DNA of 64,000 nucleotides. It comes from Cynocephalus volans. Lineage: Eukaryota > Chordata > Mammalia > Dermoptera > Cynocephalidae. A program made the translations under genes and the position numbers. Below the pieces are notes generated by a model. That model saw only the letters and a list, made by a program, of their open reading frames with translations. It was not told the origin of the DNA and did no database searches. This document shows positions 11,599-22,715 of the stretch, piece by piece; position 1 is the stretch's first letter, and each line of letters opens with the position of its first letter. The stretch lies in NCBI RefSeq assembly GCF_027409185.1, contig NC_084463.1, forward strand, positions 47,036,407 through 47,100,406. The letters run 5' to 3'.

Positions 11599-12187
11599 CA
11601 CCACTTCTATTTATCACGGAAACAAAGATGCTGCCAGGGTAAATAGGCACAAAGGAAAGTAATCCAGATTTTAAAGAGCATACACTCACAACTCCCCCAA
11701 AAGACATGCAAAATCACATAGACTGTGTCACCACATATACAAGTGGGTGCACTTATACACACACAAAACTCACTAACCCTTAGAGGTAACAGACAAAGGA
11801 TGCCAAGAAATGCTCAGAGACACACACACAGTCCAGGCCTCTGCACTATTCAACACCTTTCTCTCCCTCTTTAGAAATAACCACCATCTGACACATTGTG
11901 TATTTTACATCCACCCCTCATCTCTTGTCTCCTAGAATGCCAGCTTCAAGTGAACAGGTATATTTGTTCAGTTTTATTCACAGTGGCACCTACTGGAAGG
12001 GCTTTTACACAGAAGAGAAGCACTTGATAAATCACTGGGCTCCAACTCACGCACAGGTTTTACACAAACCTCATCATAGACCCATATCCACTCAATTTGC
12101 ACAGAGTGAACTGTTCTCATTCCAATCCCACGGGGCAGAGAGGTATGTCTTGAACCCCAAACCAATTCCCAAGGGTGGGTTTGCCTA
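11599..12187 (+). other. LINE-1 continuation then unclassified sequence
   Basis: The first ~100 bases continue the interrupted LINE-1 ORF2. The remainder shows CA-rich patches (around 11755 and 11820) but no gene or repeat that I recognise. Confidence 0.4.
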
Positions 12188-12884
12188 AATGAGTTGAAAA
12201 TGTAGGTCCACACAAAACCATGCACAGGGATGTTGACAGCAACATTGTTCATTATTTTCATAACTTGGAAGCAACCAACATCAAGATGTGTTCACCAAAG
12301 TTGGAGGTACAAAATTAACACACAAACACAACTGTACTTTTATACATTTGCAATAAAATATCTGAAAATACAATGAAGAAAATAAATCTATTTACAACAG
12401 CACCCAAAGAATAAATATATAGGAAGAAATTTTTTTAAGTACAAAATTTATACTCTGAAAACTACAAACCTTTTGGAAAAAGCCAAAGATCTAAATAAAT
12501 GGAAAACCATCCCATGTTCACAGATCGGTAGGCTTAATATTATTAAGATGGCAATACTCCCCCCAAAAATGTATGATTCAATGCAATCTTTATCAGAATG
12601 CTAGTAACTACAGAAACTAAAAGCTGATGCTGAAATCCATATGAAATCACGAGGGACTCAGAATACAACATGAAAAAGGGCAAATTAGGAGGACTCACAC
12701 TTCAGAATTTTAAAATCTGCTACAAAGCAATGGTAATCAAGATACTGTAGTAATGACACAGGAAAAGTCATTTAGATAATAGAATACAAAAGAGAGTTCA
12801 GGGATAGAGAGGTCAGCAGAATGACAAAGTTAGCTGCCCCAAACACCTGTTCTTAGACAGAAATATGGAAAAACAAAAACTATC
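12188..12884 (+). mobile_element. LINE-1 fragments (3' end piece, then ORF2 piece)
   Basis: Bases 12200-12295 read like the far 3' part of ORF2 in old LINE-1s. From about 12300 the sequence jumps to an earlier ORF2 part and runs on to the SINE insertion site near 12885. Stops are frequent in every frame. Confidence 0.7.
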
Positions 12885-12899
12885 AGAAACAAACTTTTC

Positions 12900-13076
12900 T
12901 TTTTCTTTTCTTTTCTTTTTCTTTTTTGAATGGTAAGGGGATAGCAGCCCCTTGCACGGCATCATCTGCACCACGCTCAGCCAGTGAGCACACCAGCCAT
13001 CCCCATATAGGATCTGAACCCACGGCCTGGGCACTACCAGCGCCACACTCTCCCTAGTGAGCCATGGGGCCAGCCG
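12900..13076 (-). mobile_element. CYN-type tRNA-derived SINE (antisense)
   Basis: The reverse complement begins GGCTGGCCCCATGGCTCACT, has a B-box-like GGTTCAGATCC, and ends in an A-rich tail (CT-rich on the plus strand at 12900-12927). A perfect 15-bp duplication, AGAAACAAACTTTTC, flanks it at 12885-12899 and 13077-13091. It is the dimeric-type colugo SINE as I recognise it. Confidence 0.85.
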
Positions 13077-13091
13077 AGAAACAAACTTTTC

Positions 13092-14737
13092 AAAACTCTT
13101 AACGATTTACAGAACCATGTGGATGCAAAAGAGAGAGAGGGAGAGAGAGAGAGAGAAATGGTGAGAAAGTTTTGTGGAGTTTTCACTTGTCCTTCCTTGT
13201 TCCAATCTCTCCCTGATTTGGTGCCAGTCCCTAAGACAACAGCCCTAACTCATACTGTGGAGCCCTTGTCACTGGTTCCAGATATAGCAGAGCAGATCTT
13301 ACTTGCAAATTATTATGTTTGTATGTTATAATCTGTCTGGGGGTAACAAAGGATCTGAAACAAGGCTTGATTTTCTGTTTTGACAAAGTTAGAAGCCAAT
13401 CAGTGTGGAAAACTGAGCAATCTAGATAATCTTCTTCATCTTCTTCTCCTTCCCTTTTTCTTTTCCTTTTTTCTTTTCTTTCTTTCTCTTTCATTTTTAT
13501 TCTTTTTCTTTCACCCTTTCATTCTTTCTCTTTTTTAGCACCTGACATTCAAGAAAATCTCTGTGAAAACATTGGCTACACACACCTAAAAAAATCAAAG
13601 ACTTACAGTGACTACACACAACATGTAATACAGTCTCTACAGAAATACTTTTGAAAAGTCACTAAACAAATGGACAATTACAGCTTTCAATAAACAACAG
13701 TAGCAAACACAAGTGTCAAGTTAGGCCATCCTATCACTTGGGACATCATCTCACCCCCATCTGGCTCACTGAAGCAGTCAATGACCACCCTCCCTGGAGA
13801 CCCTGCACTCTGCCCCCAGCCCCACCTTGTGTCCAAAGTGAACTTTGCTTGGCAGGTTTTTGCACCACATTACTGGTGTGGGTTTCCCTTGTTTTTTGGG
13901 ACACCTTTTCTTTCTTCACAAATCTGAGAGACTCCAGAGGGCAGAAATAATTTCTGTCATTTCCTCTCAATACCAGCATCTGATTGGCTGAAACCAGTTT
14001 GTCTACAAGGAATAAAACTGGGGTTAGGGAAAGAAAAGGTTAATGTCCAAGGGGTTATGTTTTTAGGTGAAGGGCAGGCCAGGAGATTCCCACCAGTGCC
14101 AGGACAACCAGTTGCTCCCCTGTGAAGCTCCATCTACCTCCACACATCAGACTGTCCTCTGAGAGGAGATGACCCAGAGGCTGATGTCCACTGAACACTC
14201 CAAGAGACACAGCAGCTGTGGGCACCTTCTGTCAGCCACAGACAGTTTTGGAACACAGGACAGGAGGATAGGAGTGTGGCTGAGGACACACCATTCTGTC
14301 AAGTTTTCACAGAGGAACCTCAATCAAAAAGATATTTTGATAAGGTGCCTAAGGAAGATAACATGAGGAGAGGCACAAAGATTTTTTATAGTAGAGTGGG
14401 AGGTAAATATTCTGTTTCTTCTCATGTGAAATGTTCAAAAACAAACAAACAAAAAAAAAACCAAACAATATTTTAAGGAGCCATCAATTGCTCTGTAAAA
14501 ATATGATGAACAATTAAAATACAGTGTGTTCAAAATGTACAATAAAGGACAAATAGTTGACAATGTTGTGAATTAGAGACAAGAAGTTGGCTTCAGGAAT
14601 GTGGAGAAGGAACTGGAAATTTAGGGTTTTACTGCAAGCCCTAGAAGATGGCAGGCTGAGGGGACAGGGGACTGGATTTGAGACTCTGCTTTCCATACAA
14701 TTGAAAAAGGCAGGGGGAGGCCAGCCCCTCTTTGGAG
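13092..14737. other. No gene recognised; simple repeats
   Basis: Contains a GA-rich tract (13130-13156) and an irregular CT-rich tract (13430-13535). Short open stretches show no family features, and I see no exon signatures. Confidence 0.5.
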
Positions 14738-15118
14738 TGTTAATTAAAACTAGGCAATAAGAGGGAAGGGGCTGTAGGTCCCTAAGGAAACTGAAATCTA
14801 ACTCACACGCATTTCTCGTAAATTACTAATTTAGAGAAAAATAAAATTTAGGCTTAAGCAACCAGGAACCACAAATTAACCTCTAATTACACGACCAGAA
14901 AATTTCCACCCAAATGGTGCAAATAAGGAGACTACACCTCTGCACCCAATCAATTATTTGCTGTTTTGCTTGCACTCACACCTTACAAACGTTTTTCCTT
15001 AAGACCCTCCCGTGGACCCCAAAACACATAGCACGGCTGGTGCTTCCCAATCATAAATCACTGTTTGCTTAAATAAACTCTCCAACACTTTAACATAGCC
15101 TCAGTTTAATTTTTAACA
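14738..15118 (+). repeat. Probable solo LTR
   Basis: The 381-bp unit begins TGTTAATT and ends TTAACA. It has an AATAAA signal about 45 bases before its end (near 15072) and low GC, as LTRs often do. The flanks GGAG (left) and GTAG (right) match at three of four bases, a weak target duplication. No internal genes adjoin it. Confidence 0.5.
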
Positions 15119-15680
15119 GTAGAAAGGAGGGACTGGAGAGCCCAGGGACTGCATCTTCTTCTGTCCCAGAGCGCACACCGCGTGGGGATTCTCCAGATGA
15201 CCCTCCCGCTGTCACCGCAATCTGAAGAGACGCGGGGCGCTGGCGCGGAGCTGCCCACAGAGGGCTCCGGGCTCCCAAAGTCGCCATGGGGGGATGAGAC
15301 AGAACACCCACGGGATCTCGGCCGCCACCCAGTGCCCACACCGTGGCCGTAGGGGACCAGTTCCGACCAGCCCCCTTCCGTGACGGAGGACCCTCCCCAT
15401 ACGCCCATCATTTCCCAGAATCCAGACTGTCCTTGCTTCCTCCCCGAGGATCTCCCAGTCCCTGAAGGTCACAGGGCGACAGAGGCCATGGCGTAGTCAC
15501 CTGGGCCTCCCGGAGCAGAGAACAGGGAGCTGTGGAGACCCGCGGAGCTCCGCCAGTGCCAGAGACAGAAATCCCACCAGATAGTGGAAGGCCGCCCCCT
15601 CCTCCCTGGCTGTTCCCTGATTGGACAGAGCTTCAGGACCCGCCCCTCTCAAGCCTAGAGTGGCAGGAGGTAAGCGCAGA
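15119..15680. promoter_or_regulatory. CpG island / promoter region
   Basis: GC content and CpG frequency rise sharply against AT-rich surroundings. An inverted CCAAT box (ATTGG, 15620-15624) and a GC box (CCGCCCC, 15640-15646) sit at its right edge, so transcription on the minus strand would put both just upstream of the start. A plus-strand splice donor AG|GTAAGC lies at 15670, so plus-strand or bidirectional use is also possible. Confidence 0.6.
15440..15600 (-). other. Candidate KRAB-zinc-finger-type first exon (5' UTR)
   Basis: Read on the minus strand, 15465-15486 gives GCCTCTGTCGCCCTGTGACC followed soon by CTGGGAGATCCTC. This is the pattern I know from the non-coding first exon of many KRAB zinc-finger genes, with CCAAT and GC boxes upstream in the right order. 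The usual donor after GAAATG is not seen (it reads ATGGGC), so this may be a relic. Its downstream exons would lie at lower coordinates, where I find none between 1 and 15 kb. Confidence 0.45.
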
Positions 15681-15851
15681 CACTTTGCTGAATGAGGCAG
15701 AGTGACAGGTTTTGGGCTGCAGCCCTTTTCAGGCAGGGCTTCCTCCCTGCTGTGGGATCTGACCCTGCCAGAGGAGACACTGGCATGTGACCTTGTATAT
15801 TAAGTTATGTTCATTTATGACATATATGTATATTTGAATATATCTACGTGT

Positions 15852-15854
<3 letters not shown>

Positions 15855-15879
<25 letters not shown>
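15855..15879. repeat. (CA)n microsatellite
   Basis: About twelve uninterrupted CA units follow a short TA/GT-rich stretch. Confidence 0.9.
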
Positions 15880-15882
<3 letters not shown>

Positions 15883-16007
15883 ATTGACAAGTGGAAACAA
15901 TGTGATGACAATTATTTTACCATTTAAGATTTTATAACCTTCCTGGCCTCTTGTGTTCTGAGGAGGCAGCCTGAGCTTTGCAAAGGGAGGCGGTCATCTG
16001 ACGCAGC

Positions 16008-16330
16008 AATGTCCAATAGAAATAAAACGTGATCCACGTGTGTAATTTTAAATTTTCTAGTAGTCGCATAAAAGAAAATCAAGAGACAAATAAAATTGAT
16101 TGTAATAATTTTTTAACTCAAAATATTATCATCTTAATATGTGGGCAGTACGAAAATATTAATGAAGTATTTCCTTTTTCTGGTACTAAATCTTCAAAAC
16201 TCGCTCAGTATGTTATGCTTCCAGCATATCTCAATTCAGGCCATCCACATGCCAAGTGCTCAGTAGCCACACGTGGCCAGCAGCTGTCACGTTGCAAGTG
16301 CAGCTCTGAGATCTCTGATATTCCTGATAT
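16008..16330 (+). mobile_element. hAT-Charlie-type non-autonomous DNA transposon relic
   Basis: It opens GCAATGTCCAATAGAAAT and contains the phrases TTTTAAATTTTCTAGTAG and TGCTCAGTAGCCACACGTGG. These are familiar from an ancient MER-type hAT family in eutherians. Exact subfamily not assigned. Confidence 0.6.
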
Positions 16331-17195
16331 CAGGGGGATGAAGGAACTGAAACCCTCTTCTAGGTAAGAGGTGAGGAAACACCTGCTTCCCACCAACATC
16401 TCTCCTCAGGCCCAAGGGTGGGAGATGTGGTGCCCAGACAGACAACAGATGGCTGCAAGGAGGAAGGGTCTAAAGAGAAATCACTGCTTGCCATCTGCTG
16501 CTTGGTGTGGGCCCATTTACCTTCCTAATCATCAGACAGCAATGCAATAAAAATGGGTCCCAGAATGAAGAAACACCGTGTTCTAAGATCTATCCATGCC
16601 CTTGTTCCTCTGAGTTTGGATTTGGAGGGGAAAGATTAAAGGCAAACTTCTTAATTTACTATCTGTTCTTGGTCCTAGGGGATTACCCAAGGGTCAGGAC
16701 ATTAATAAATATCTTAGAATGTTAAAACCTATCTGATGATGCCAAGAATGAACTTGTTGTACCTTAAAACAAAACAAAACACTGCTGTTATTTTGAGATA
16801 TTGAGTTAGAAGTTTTGTGCAAATATGTAATATTTAGAAATTTTAACAATGTATAACATTCATATCAAAATATATGCACAAAGCATTCACGTAAAGCTCT
16901 ATGCATGACTACAAAGGGAACCCACTTGTGTAACCACCAAATAGAACCAGCCTGACTCATGCATCTCAACAATCACTTTCTCCCACCCTCCTCCCCAAAG
17001 TAGCCAAGATCTTAACAGCTAACAGTAGAGATCAACTCTGTCTTTTATACAAGTGTTTTATTAATGAGCATTTTAAACATACAAAATAAACAAAATAGTA
17101 TAATAGACCTGTCACCCAGCCTCAACAGCTAAGCATGTGGCACTTTGCTTTCACCTATACTTCAACCCAATCTCCATCCCTACATTTTTACATAC
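16331..17195. other. Unclassified non-coding sequence
   Basis: AT-rich, with no gene, exon or repeat that I can name. Confidence 0.45.
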
Positions 17196-18465
17196 ATTTT
17201 TAAAAATTGAAACATGATTGTACATATTTGTGAGTTACAGAGTTGAATATCAATACCTGTGTACAATATGTGATGACAAAATCAACATAATTAGCACACT
17301 TATATTATAAAACATAATTATTCTTTGTCTATTAACTAGTTTCATGCTAAAGCTCCTCCTCTCCTCCCCCTTTCAAGCCTCTAGTAACCACAATCCTGTT
17401 CTCCTGAAAGATGAACACATTATTGTAATTGTTTTCTTCTTTTTCTTTTTTTTATATTTATTTATTTTTTATTAGCTCCCACTTATAAGTGAGCATATGC
17501 ATTATTTCTTTTTCTGTGCCTGGCTTATTTCATTGAACATAATTTTCTCCAGGCTCATCCAGGCTGCAGCAAATGACAGAAGTTCATTCTTTTCTATGGC
17601 TGAGTAGTATTCCATTGAGTATATATGCCATATTTTCTTTATCCACTTGTCTGCTGATGGAAATTTAAGTTGATTCCAACTCTTTGCTATTGTAAATAGA
17701 GCTGTGATAAACATGGTAGTGCAGGTATCTTTTCAACATGATGATTTCCATTTTGGGGGGTATATACCCTGCTAGATCATCAGGCAGTTCTATCTGTAGT
17801 TGTCTCAAGAACTTCCATACTATTTTCCATGGTGGCTGCACCAATTTATAGTCCCACCAACAGTGTAGAAAGGTTACTTTTTCTCTGCCTCCTTGCCAAA
17901 ATGTCTTATTCTCTGTCTTTTTGATGATAGTCAGACTAACTGGGAAGAGATGATATCTCAGTGTGGTTTTGATGTGCATTTCCATGATGATTAGTGCTGT
18001 TGCACATTTTTTCACGTACCTGTTGGTTATCTGTATGTCTTCCTTCAAGACATGTCTATTCAGCTCCTTTGCCCATTCTTTAAAAATGATTTGCTTGTTA
18101 TTTTACTGTTATTTCAGTTCATTTTATATTCTGGATATTAATACCTTGTTCGATGTATAATTTTTGTTGATTTTGGTATATGGCAGGAGGTACAGGTCTA
18201 GTTTTATTCTTCTAACATGGATATCCAGTTATACCAGCATCATTTATTGAAGAGGCAGTCCGTTCCTTAATGTGTATACTTGGTGCCTTTCTCAAAGATC
18301 ACTTGGCTATAAACATGAGTTGATTTCTGAGTTCTCTATTTTGTTTCATTGGTCCCTCTGTCCATTTTTATACCAGTGGCATGCTGTTTTGGTAATTATA
18401 GTTTTGTAGTATAATTTGAAGTCATGTAGTGCAATACCTCTGACTTACATACTTACTTACCTACT

Positions 18466-18524
<59 letters not shown>

Positions 18525-18575
18525 TTATGTTCTCAGGATTGCTTTGGGTATTCGGGATCTGTTCTTGTTCCATGT
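17196..18575 (-). mobile_element. LINE-1 3' region, antisense (host of ERV-B)
   Basis: From 17200 the plus strand shows the reverse complement of a LINE-1 3' end, then the end of ORF2 (17470-18440). Open pieces on the minus strand (17502-17714, 17665-18048) are ORF2 C-terminus fragments. A (TTTA)n tract interrupts it near 18460-18525. ERV-B interrupts it at 18576. Confidence 0.85.
18460..18526. repeat. (TTTA)n microsatellite
   Basis: About sixteen near-perfect TTTA units within antisense LINE-1, ending 50 bases before the 5' LTR of ERV-B. Confidence 0.9.
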
Positions 18576-18989
18576 TGTCCGGAGCCATAGAGCCCGGCTA
18601 TTGCCTAAGAGCCTTCCTGTCCAGAGCCATAGAGCCCGGCTATTGCCTCGAGGCCTCAGAGCCTTGTTTGCTGCCTTGTTTGCTGTTATCTTCCATCACT
18701 CCCCCTCGTGTGCACTATGGGTGTGGGATACTTTGCAACTGGACATAGATAACAGGGGAATCTTCCATTTACTGGAACAACCCACCCTGTGGTTTTCTCA
18801 ATAAACCATCTGCTGCTCATTTCCTTATCTGCTGATTCCCTCCTGCTGGCTATATAAGCTGTGAACTTCTGGCTAATAAACGAGACTTGAACAGAATACC
18901 ATCTTGTCTCCATTTCTCTCATCTCTTGTCCCATCCAATTTCCACTCCCCCCTCCAGGGTCTGTGTTGAATATCCCGTGGGTTAGGACA
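18576..18989 (+). repeat. 5' LTR of ERV-B
   Basis: Starts TGTCCGG and ends AGGACA. It carries a TATA box (TATATAAG, near 18852) and AATAAA near 18876 (GGCTAATAAACGAG), so promoter and poly(A) signal are close together. A ~40-bp unit beginning GAGCCATAGAGCCCGGCTA occurs twice near its 5' end. Confidence 0.92.
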
Positions 18990-18993
18990 TTTC

Positions 18994-19011
18994 TGGCGCC
19001 CAACATGGAGC
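18994..19011 (+). other. ERV-B primer binding site (lysine-tRNA type)
   Basis: TGGCGCCCAACATGGAGC follows the 5' LTR. It differs at two positions from the standard site complementary to tRNA-Lys1,2 used by betaretroviruses. Confidence 0.85.
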
Positions 19012-19140
19012 ACTGGATACGGGGGATACCATGAGGAAGATGGTGCATCAGAGGGGCGACCACTGAAAACGAAAGAGTAAAACCTTCGTCTGCCGTGGGA
19101 ACCTGCCACGTCAGGATAAGGTGAGTAAGTGCACCCAATA

Positions 19141-21007
19141 ATGGGACAAGAATTAAGTTGTCATGACGTCTACATAAGACAGTTACAAAAGGCTTTAAAG
19201 ACGTGAGGAGTAAAGGTTAAAACAACTGATCTATTAAGATTTTTTGATTTTGTGCGTAATTTTGTCCTTGGTTCTCAGAGGAAGGGACTATTAATTATAA
19301 AAAGTGGTCTCAAGTTGGAGACGTTTACAAGATTTCTATGAGACTTTCAGGTCAGAAAAGGTCCCTGTTACTGCCTTCTCCTATTGGAATTTAATTGGGG
19401 ACATGATTCAGGATAGAGATAAATCCCCAGAAGTTTCAGAAACTGTGGCTCAAACTGAAAAAATATTAAAAGCCAGTTCCAAGACTGACCTCTGAATTCC
19501 CTCTCCACTGCCTATGGAGGACGTAGATCTAATCTCCCTAGAAGATGAGAGTGAGGAGGTCCAGGCAGCTGGTGCCATATCTAAGAGATCTAAAAGGTAT
19601 CCACTATTAAAATTCCAGGATGATGAGGAGGCACAGAATCCTGATCCCTCAGGAGTTGATTGGGGCAAATTAGAGAAGGAGGCCACTGAGTATTCTGGTT
19701 TTGGTGGGGCCCCACCTTTGTTGCAGCCCCCTCCTTATAACACAGGCCTGTGCCCCTATGGTAATGGCTGCACTAGATTCCAAAGAAGAGCTTGAAACGA
19801 AAATAAGACAGCTAGAAGAGCAAACAAAGTTAGAGGAAAAATTCCAGTGTTTGACCACCAAATTACAACAGTGAAGGTTAAGACAAGCTGAAGGGGCAGC
19901 CGGCAATCGCACTCCCTTGGACCATAAACGGGGGACCTCAGTAACAGAGCTCCCCTTCACTTAGACGTGGGCAGTACTGGCCAGTTTGAGACCTACCCGA
20001 TATCTGAAACCGTAAATGAACTTGGACAGGCTACACGACACCATTCTAGGTTTGGGTATAATATTATAAAAGAATTAAAGGCCACTATTTTCCAGTATGG
20101 ACCCACGGCGCCATATACACTTGCTATATGGAGTCTGTAGCTGAAAACTGGCTCACCCCCATTGACTGGAATACCCTTGTTAGAGCCTCCCTCTCGGGGG
20201 GCGATTATTTGCACTGGAAGTCAGAATTTCATGAGAACTTCAGGGACACAGCAAGAAAAAACCTACAGGCTGACAAAGACTGGGGTCTTGACATCTTAAC
20301 TGGTTCCAGTGATTACTCTAGCATAGAGGAGCAAAAACAATATGACCCTGGTCTTTTTGCCCAAATCCAAATGGCTGCCTTAAAGGCATGGAAATGGGTC
20401 CCTGCTAAGGGGACTCAGGCGCTTCACTCACTGGGGTAAAACAAGGGCCTGACGAGCCATTTTCAGACATTGTAAACAGATTAATGACAACAACAGAAAG
20501 AATACTGGGTAATGTTGATGCTAATCTTGACTATGTAAAACAGCTGGCTTTTAAAAATGCCAACCCTTCCTGCCAGGCAGCCATTAGTACTCGTAAAAAT
20601 AAAACTGAACTTCAAGGGTATATTTGCCTTTGTTCAGACATTGGACCCTCTTATCAACAGGGTCTGGCTATAGCAGCTGCTTTTAGTGGTCAGTCCATAA
20701 AAGACTTTCTGGCTAACCAAAATAAAAATACTAGGGGGTGTTTCAAATGTGGCAAATCCGGACATTTTGCAAAAAATTGTCAAAATAGTCATAATAAAGA
20801 ATCAACTAAAGCCCCGGGACTTTGCCCGCGGTGTAAACGAGGAAAGCATTGGGCCAACAAGTGCAGATCTTAGACTGATGTTCATGGAAATTCCTTGCCA
20901 CCCCTTCAGGGAAATGGGAAGAATAGCCAGCCCCAGGCCCCAAAACAAGTTTGTGGGGCAGTCAACTTTGTTCCCCCCATTAAAATATCACCCTATAGCC
21001 TTGCCTA
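19141..21007 (+). pseudogene. gag: ERV-B gag, interrupted
   Basis: The ATG at 19141 is followed by a Met-Gly-Gln myristoylation context, as in type-D Gag. A stop arises at 19204-19206, where CGA to TGA decay of a CpG is likely. Further frame changes occur near 19300, 19500 and 19790. Capsid follows (20128-20439), then a clear major homology region near 20441-20482, and open reading from 20484 to 20873. Two CCHC zinc knuckles are intact: 20739-20780 and 20823-20864. A stop follows the second knuckle, and Gag-like reading can be traced to about 21005. It is non-functional, but the C-terminal half is well preserved. Confidence 0.88.
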
Positions 21008-21029
21008 AGGCCAGGGACAAGTTTAAACT

Positions 21030-22100
21030 CGACCCCCAGACCTCCAACATCCTTCAAACCACCCATAGCTTGCTTAATGCCTCCAATTTTAAACTTGCTC
21101 AGAACTGCTGGCTTTGCTTAAGAGTAGGACAGTCTCTCCCCCTTGCCTTCCCCACTTCGCTTTCCAATTACTCCTCTGAGGGACAGTGATCATTAACCCT
21201 TCCTTTACAGGTACAGCCTTTACAGTTTACTAATTCCTCTTGCTACCACTCTCCCTCAGTTAACAATAGTTATGAAATTAATGTTGGCTTTGCCACATTC
21301 ACTCAGTGTTTGACAATTGTTAACATCTCCACTCCCCTCTGTGCTCAGAATGGCTCAGTCTTTGTTTGTGGGAACAATGAGGCTTATACCCAATGACACA
21401 CTAATTGGACAGGACTGTGTGTTTTAGCTTCTCTCCCACCCATGTAGACAATATACCTGGAGACAAACCTGTCCCTGTCCTTTCCATTGATCACATAGCT
21501 GGGAGGGCCAAGAGAGTCATGCAGTTAATTCCCTTACTTGCTGGACTGGGGATTTCTGCCGCAGTTGCAACTGGAACTGCTGGCCTTAGCCATTCTATAT
21601 CTCAATAGACCAAATTGTCTACCCAATTAATCTCAGATATGCAAACTATTTCCCAAACTATACATGATCTTCAAGATCAATTAGACTCCTTAGCAGGAGT
21701 AACATTACAAAACAGAAGAGTCTTAGATTTACTAGCTGCAGAACAGGGAGGTATCTGTTTAGCCCTACAGGAAAAATGCTGCTTCTATGCCAACAAGTCC
21801 GGTATAGTCAGAAACCAAACCAAACAGCTGCAAGAAGACTTGGAAAAGAGAAGAAAACAACTAGTGGATAACCCCCTTTGGACCAGGCTGAATGGATTTT
21901 TGCCTTACCTCCTCCCCCTTTTCGGACCGCTTGTATGCTTGCTCCTCTTGCTCTCATTGGGTCCTTTTCTGTTCAACAAACTTATGGCATTCATTAAACA
22001 GCAAATTGAGGCTATTCAGGCAAGGCCTATACAGGTTCATTACCAATGCCTAGAGATGCAAGAACAAAGTGGTTCACATGTCCCGCTGAATTCAAATTAG
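21030..22100 (+). pseudogene. env: ERV-B env, truncated surface unit and well-preserved transmembrane unit
   Basis: Reading starts abruptly inside the surface unit, just after the gag/pro boundary. It shows the CWLC motif (21106-21117) typical of gamma/type-D surface units that bond to TM, then a stop near 21187 and others near 21397. A furin-like Arg-Ala-Lys-Arg site lies near 21507-21518, followed by a hydrophobic fusion peptide. A TAG at 21606-21608 separates it from an uninterrupted 161-codon TM stretch (21615-22100). That stretch contains the conserved peptide ahead of the CX6CC motif (CX6CC at 21756-21782), a membrane anchor (about 21900-21990) and a cytoplasmic tail. No intact Env is encoded because of the stops and the missing N-terminus. 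Confidence 0.88.
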
Positions 22101-22293
22101 CGGGAAGCCTCCCCTGTGAGCTGAACTGGATATCCAATGAGGGGTAAGAGGGTAACATCCCCATAAATGCCACCTAAGACAGGAGGGCTGCCATTGATGT
22201 GGCTTAATCCTACAACAGGTACAATGCTCGGGATGGATTGCCCCAACCTAAGACAGGCACAGTTCCTGAGGGGTTCTGTTGGCTTGAAATAAT

Positions 22294-22305
22294 AAAAAAG
22301 AGGGA
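22294..22305 (+). other. ERV-B polypurine tract
   Basis: AAAAAAGAGGGA lies just upstream of the 3' LTR, where plus-strand DNA synthesis is primed. Confidence 0.75.
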
Positions 22306-22307
22306 CC

Positions 22308-22709
22308 GGTCCGGAGCCATAGAGCCCAGCTGTTGCCTAAGAGCCTGCCTGTCAGGAGCCATAGACCCCGGCTATTGCCTCGAGGCCTCAGAGCCTTGTT
22401 TGCTGTTATCTTCCATCCCTCCCCCTCGTGTGCACTATGGGTGTGGGATACTTTGCAACTGGACATAGATAACAGGGGAATCTTCCATTTACCGGAACAA
22501 CCCACCCTGTGGTTTTCTCAGTAAACCATCTGCTGCTCACTTCCTTGTCTGTTGATTCCCTCCTACTGGCTATATAAGCTGTGACCTTCTGGCTAATAAA
22601 CGAGACTTGATCAGAATACTGTCTTGTCTCCATTTCTCTCATCTCTTGTCAGATCCAATTCCCACTCCCCCCTCCAGGGTCTGCGTTGAATACCCTGAGG
22701 GTCAGAGCA
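22308..22709 (+). repeat. 3' LTR of ERV-B
   Basis: Collinear with 18576-18989. Its first TG is changed to GG, it ends AGAGCA, and it lacks one 12-bp unit (GCCTTGTTTGCT) that is duplicated in the 5' LTR. TATATAAG and AATAAA are kept. Confidence 0.92.
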
Positions 22710-22715
22710 CCATGT

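Larger units (their letters stand above)
18576..22709 (+). mobile_element. ERV-B: type-D/betaretrovirus-like provirus lacking pro-pol
   Basis: LTRs at 18576-18989 and 22308-22709 flank gag and env with almost nothing between. CCATGT is duplicated on both sides (18570-18575 and 22710-22715), a perfect 6-bp target duplication as in betaretroviruses. The primer binding site is lysine-tRNA type. Gag, with two Cys-His boxes, resembles type-D simian retroviruses, and Env has the gamma-type CX6CC arrangement that type-D viruses share. A large deletion removed protease, polymerase, integrase and part of the surface unit. The LTRs differ by about 27 substitutions plus a 12-bp indel by my count. Confidence 0.92.

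Noticed and set aside
15090..15472. Overlapping minus-strand open frames of 83-101 codons in the CpG island
   Set aside because: Long open frames are expected in GC-rich DNA; no domain is visible and the region looks like promoter and 5' UTR.
18416..18804. Open frames crossing into the ERV-B LTR
   Set aside because: They translate (TTTA)n and LTR direct repeats and have counterparts in the 3' LTR, so they are chance frames.
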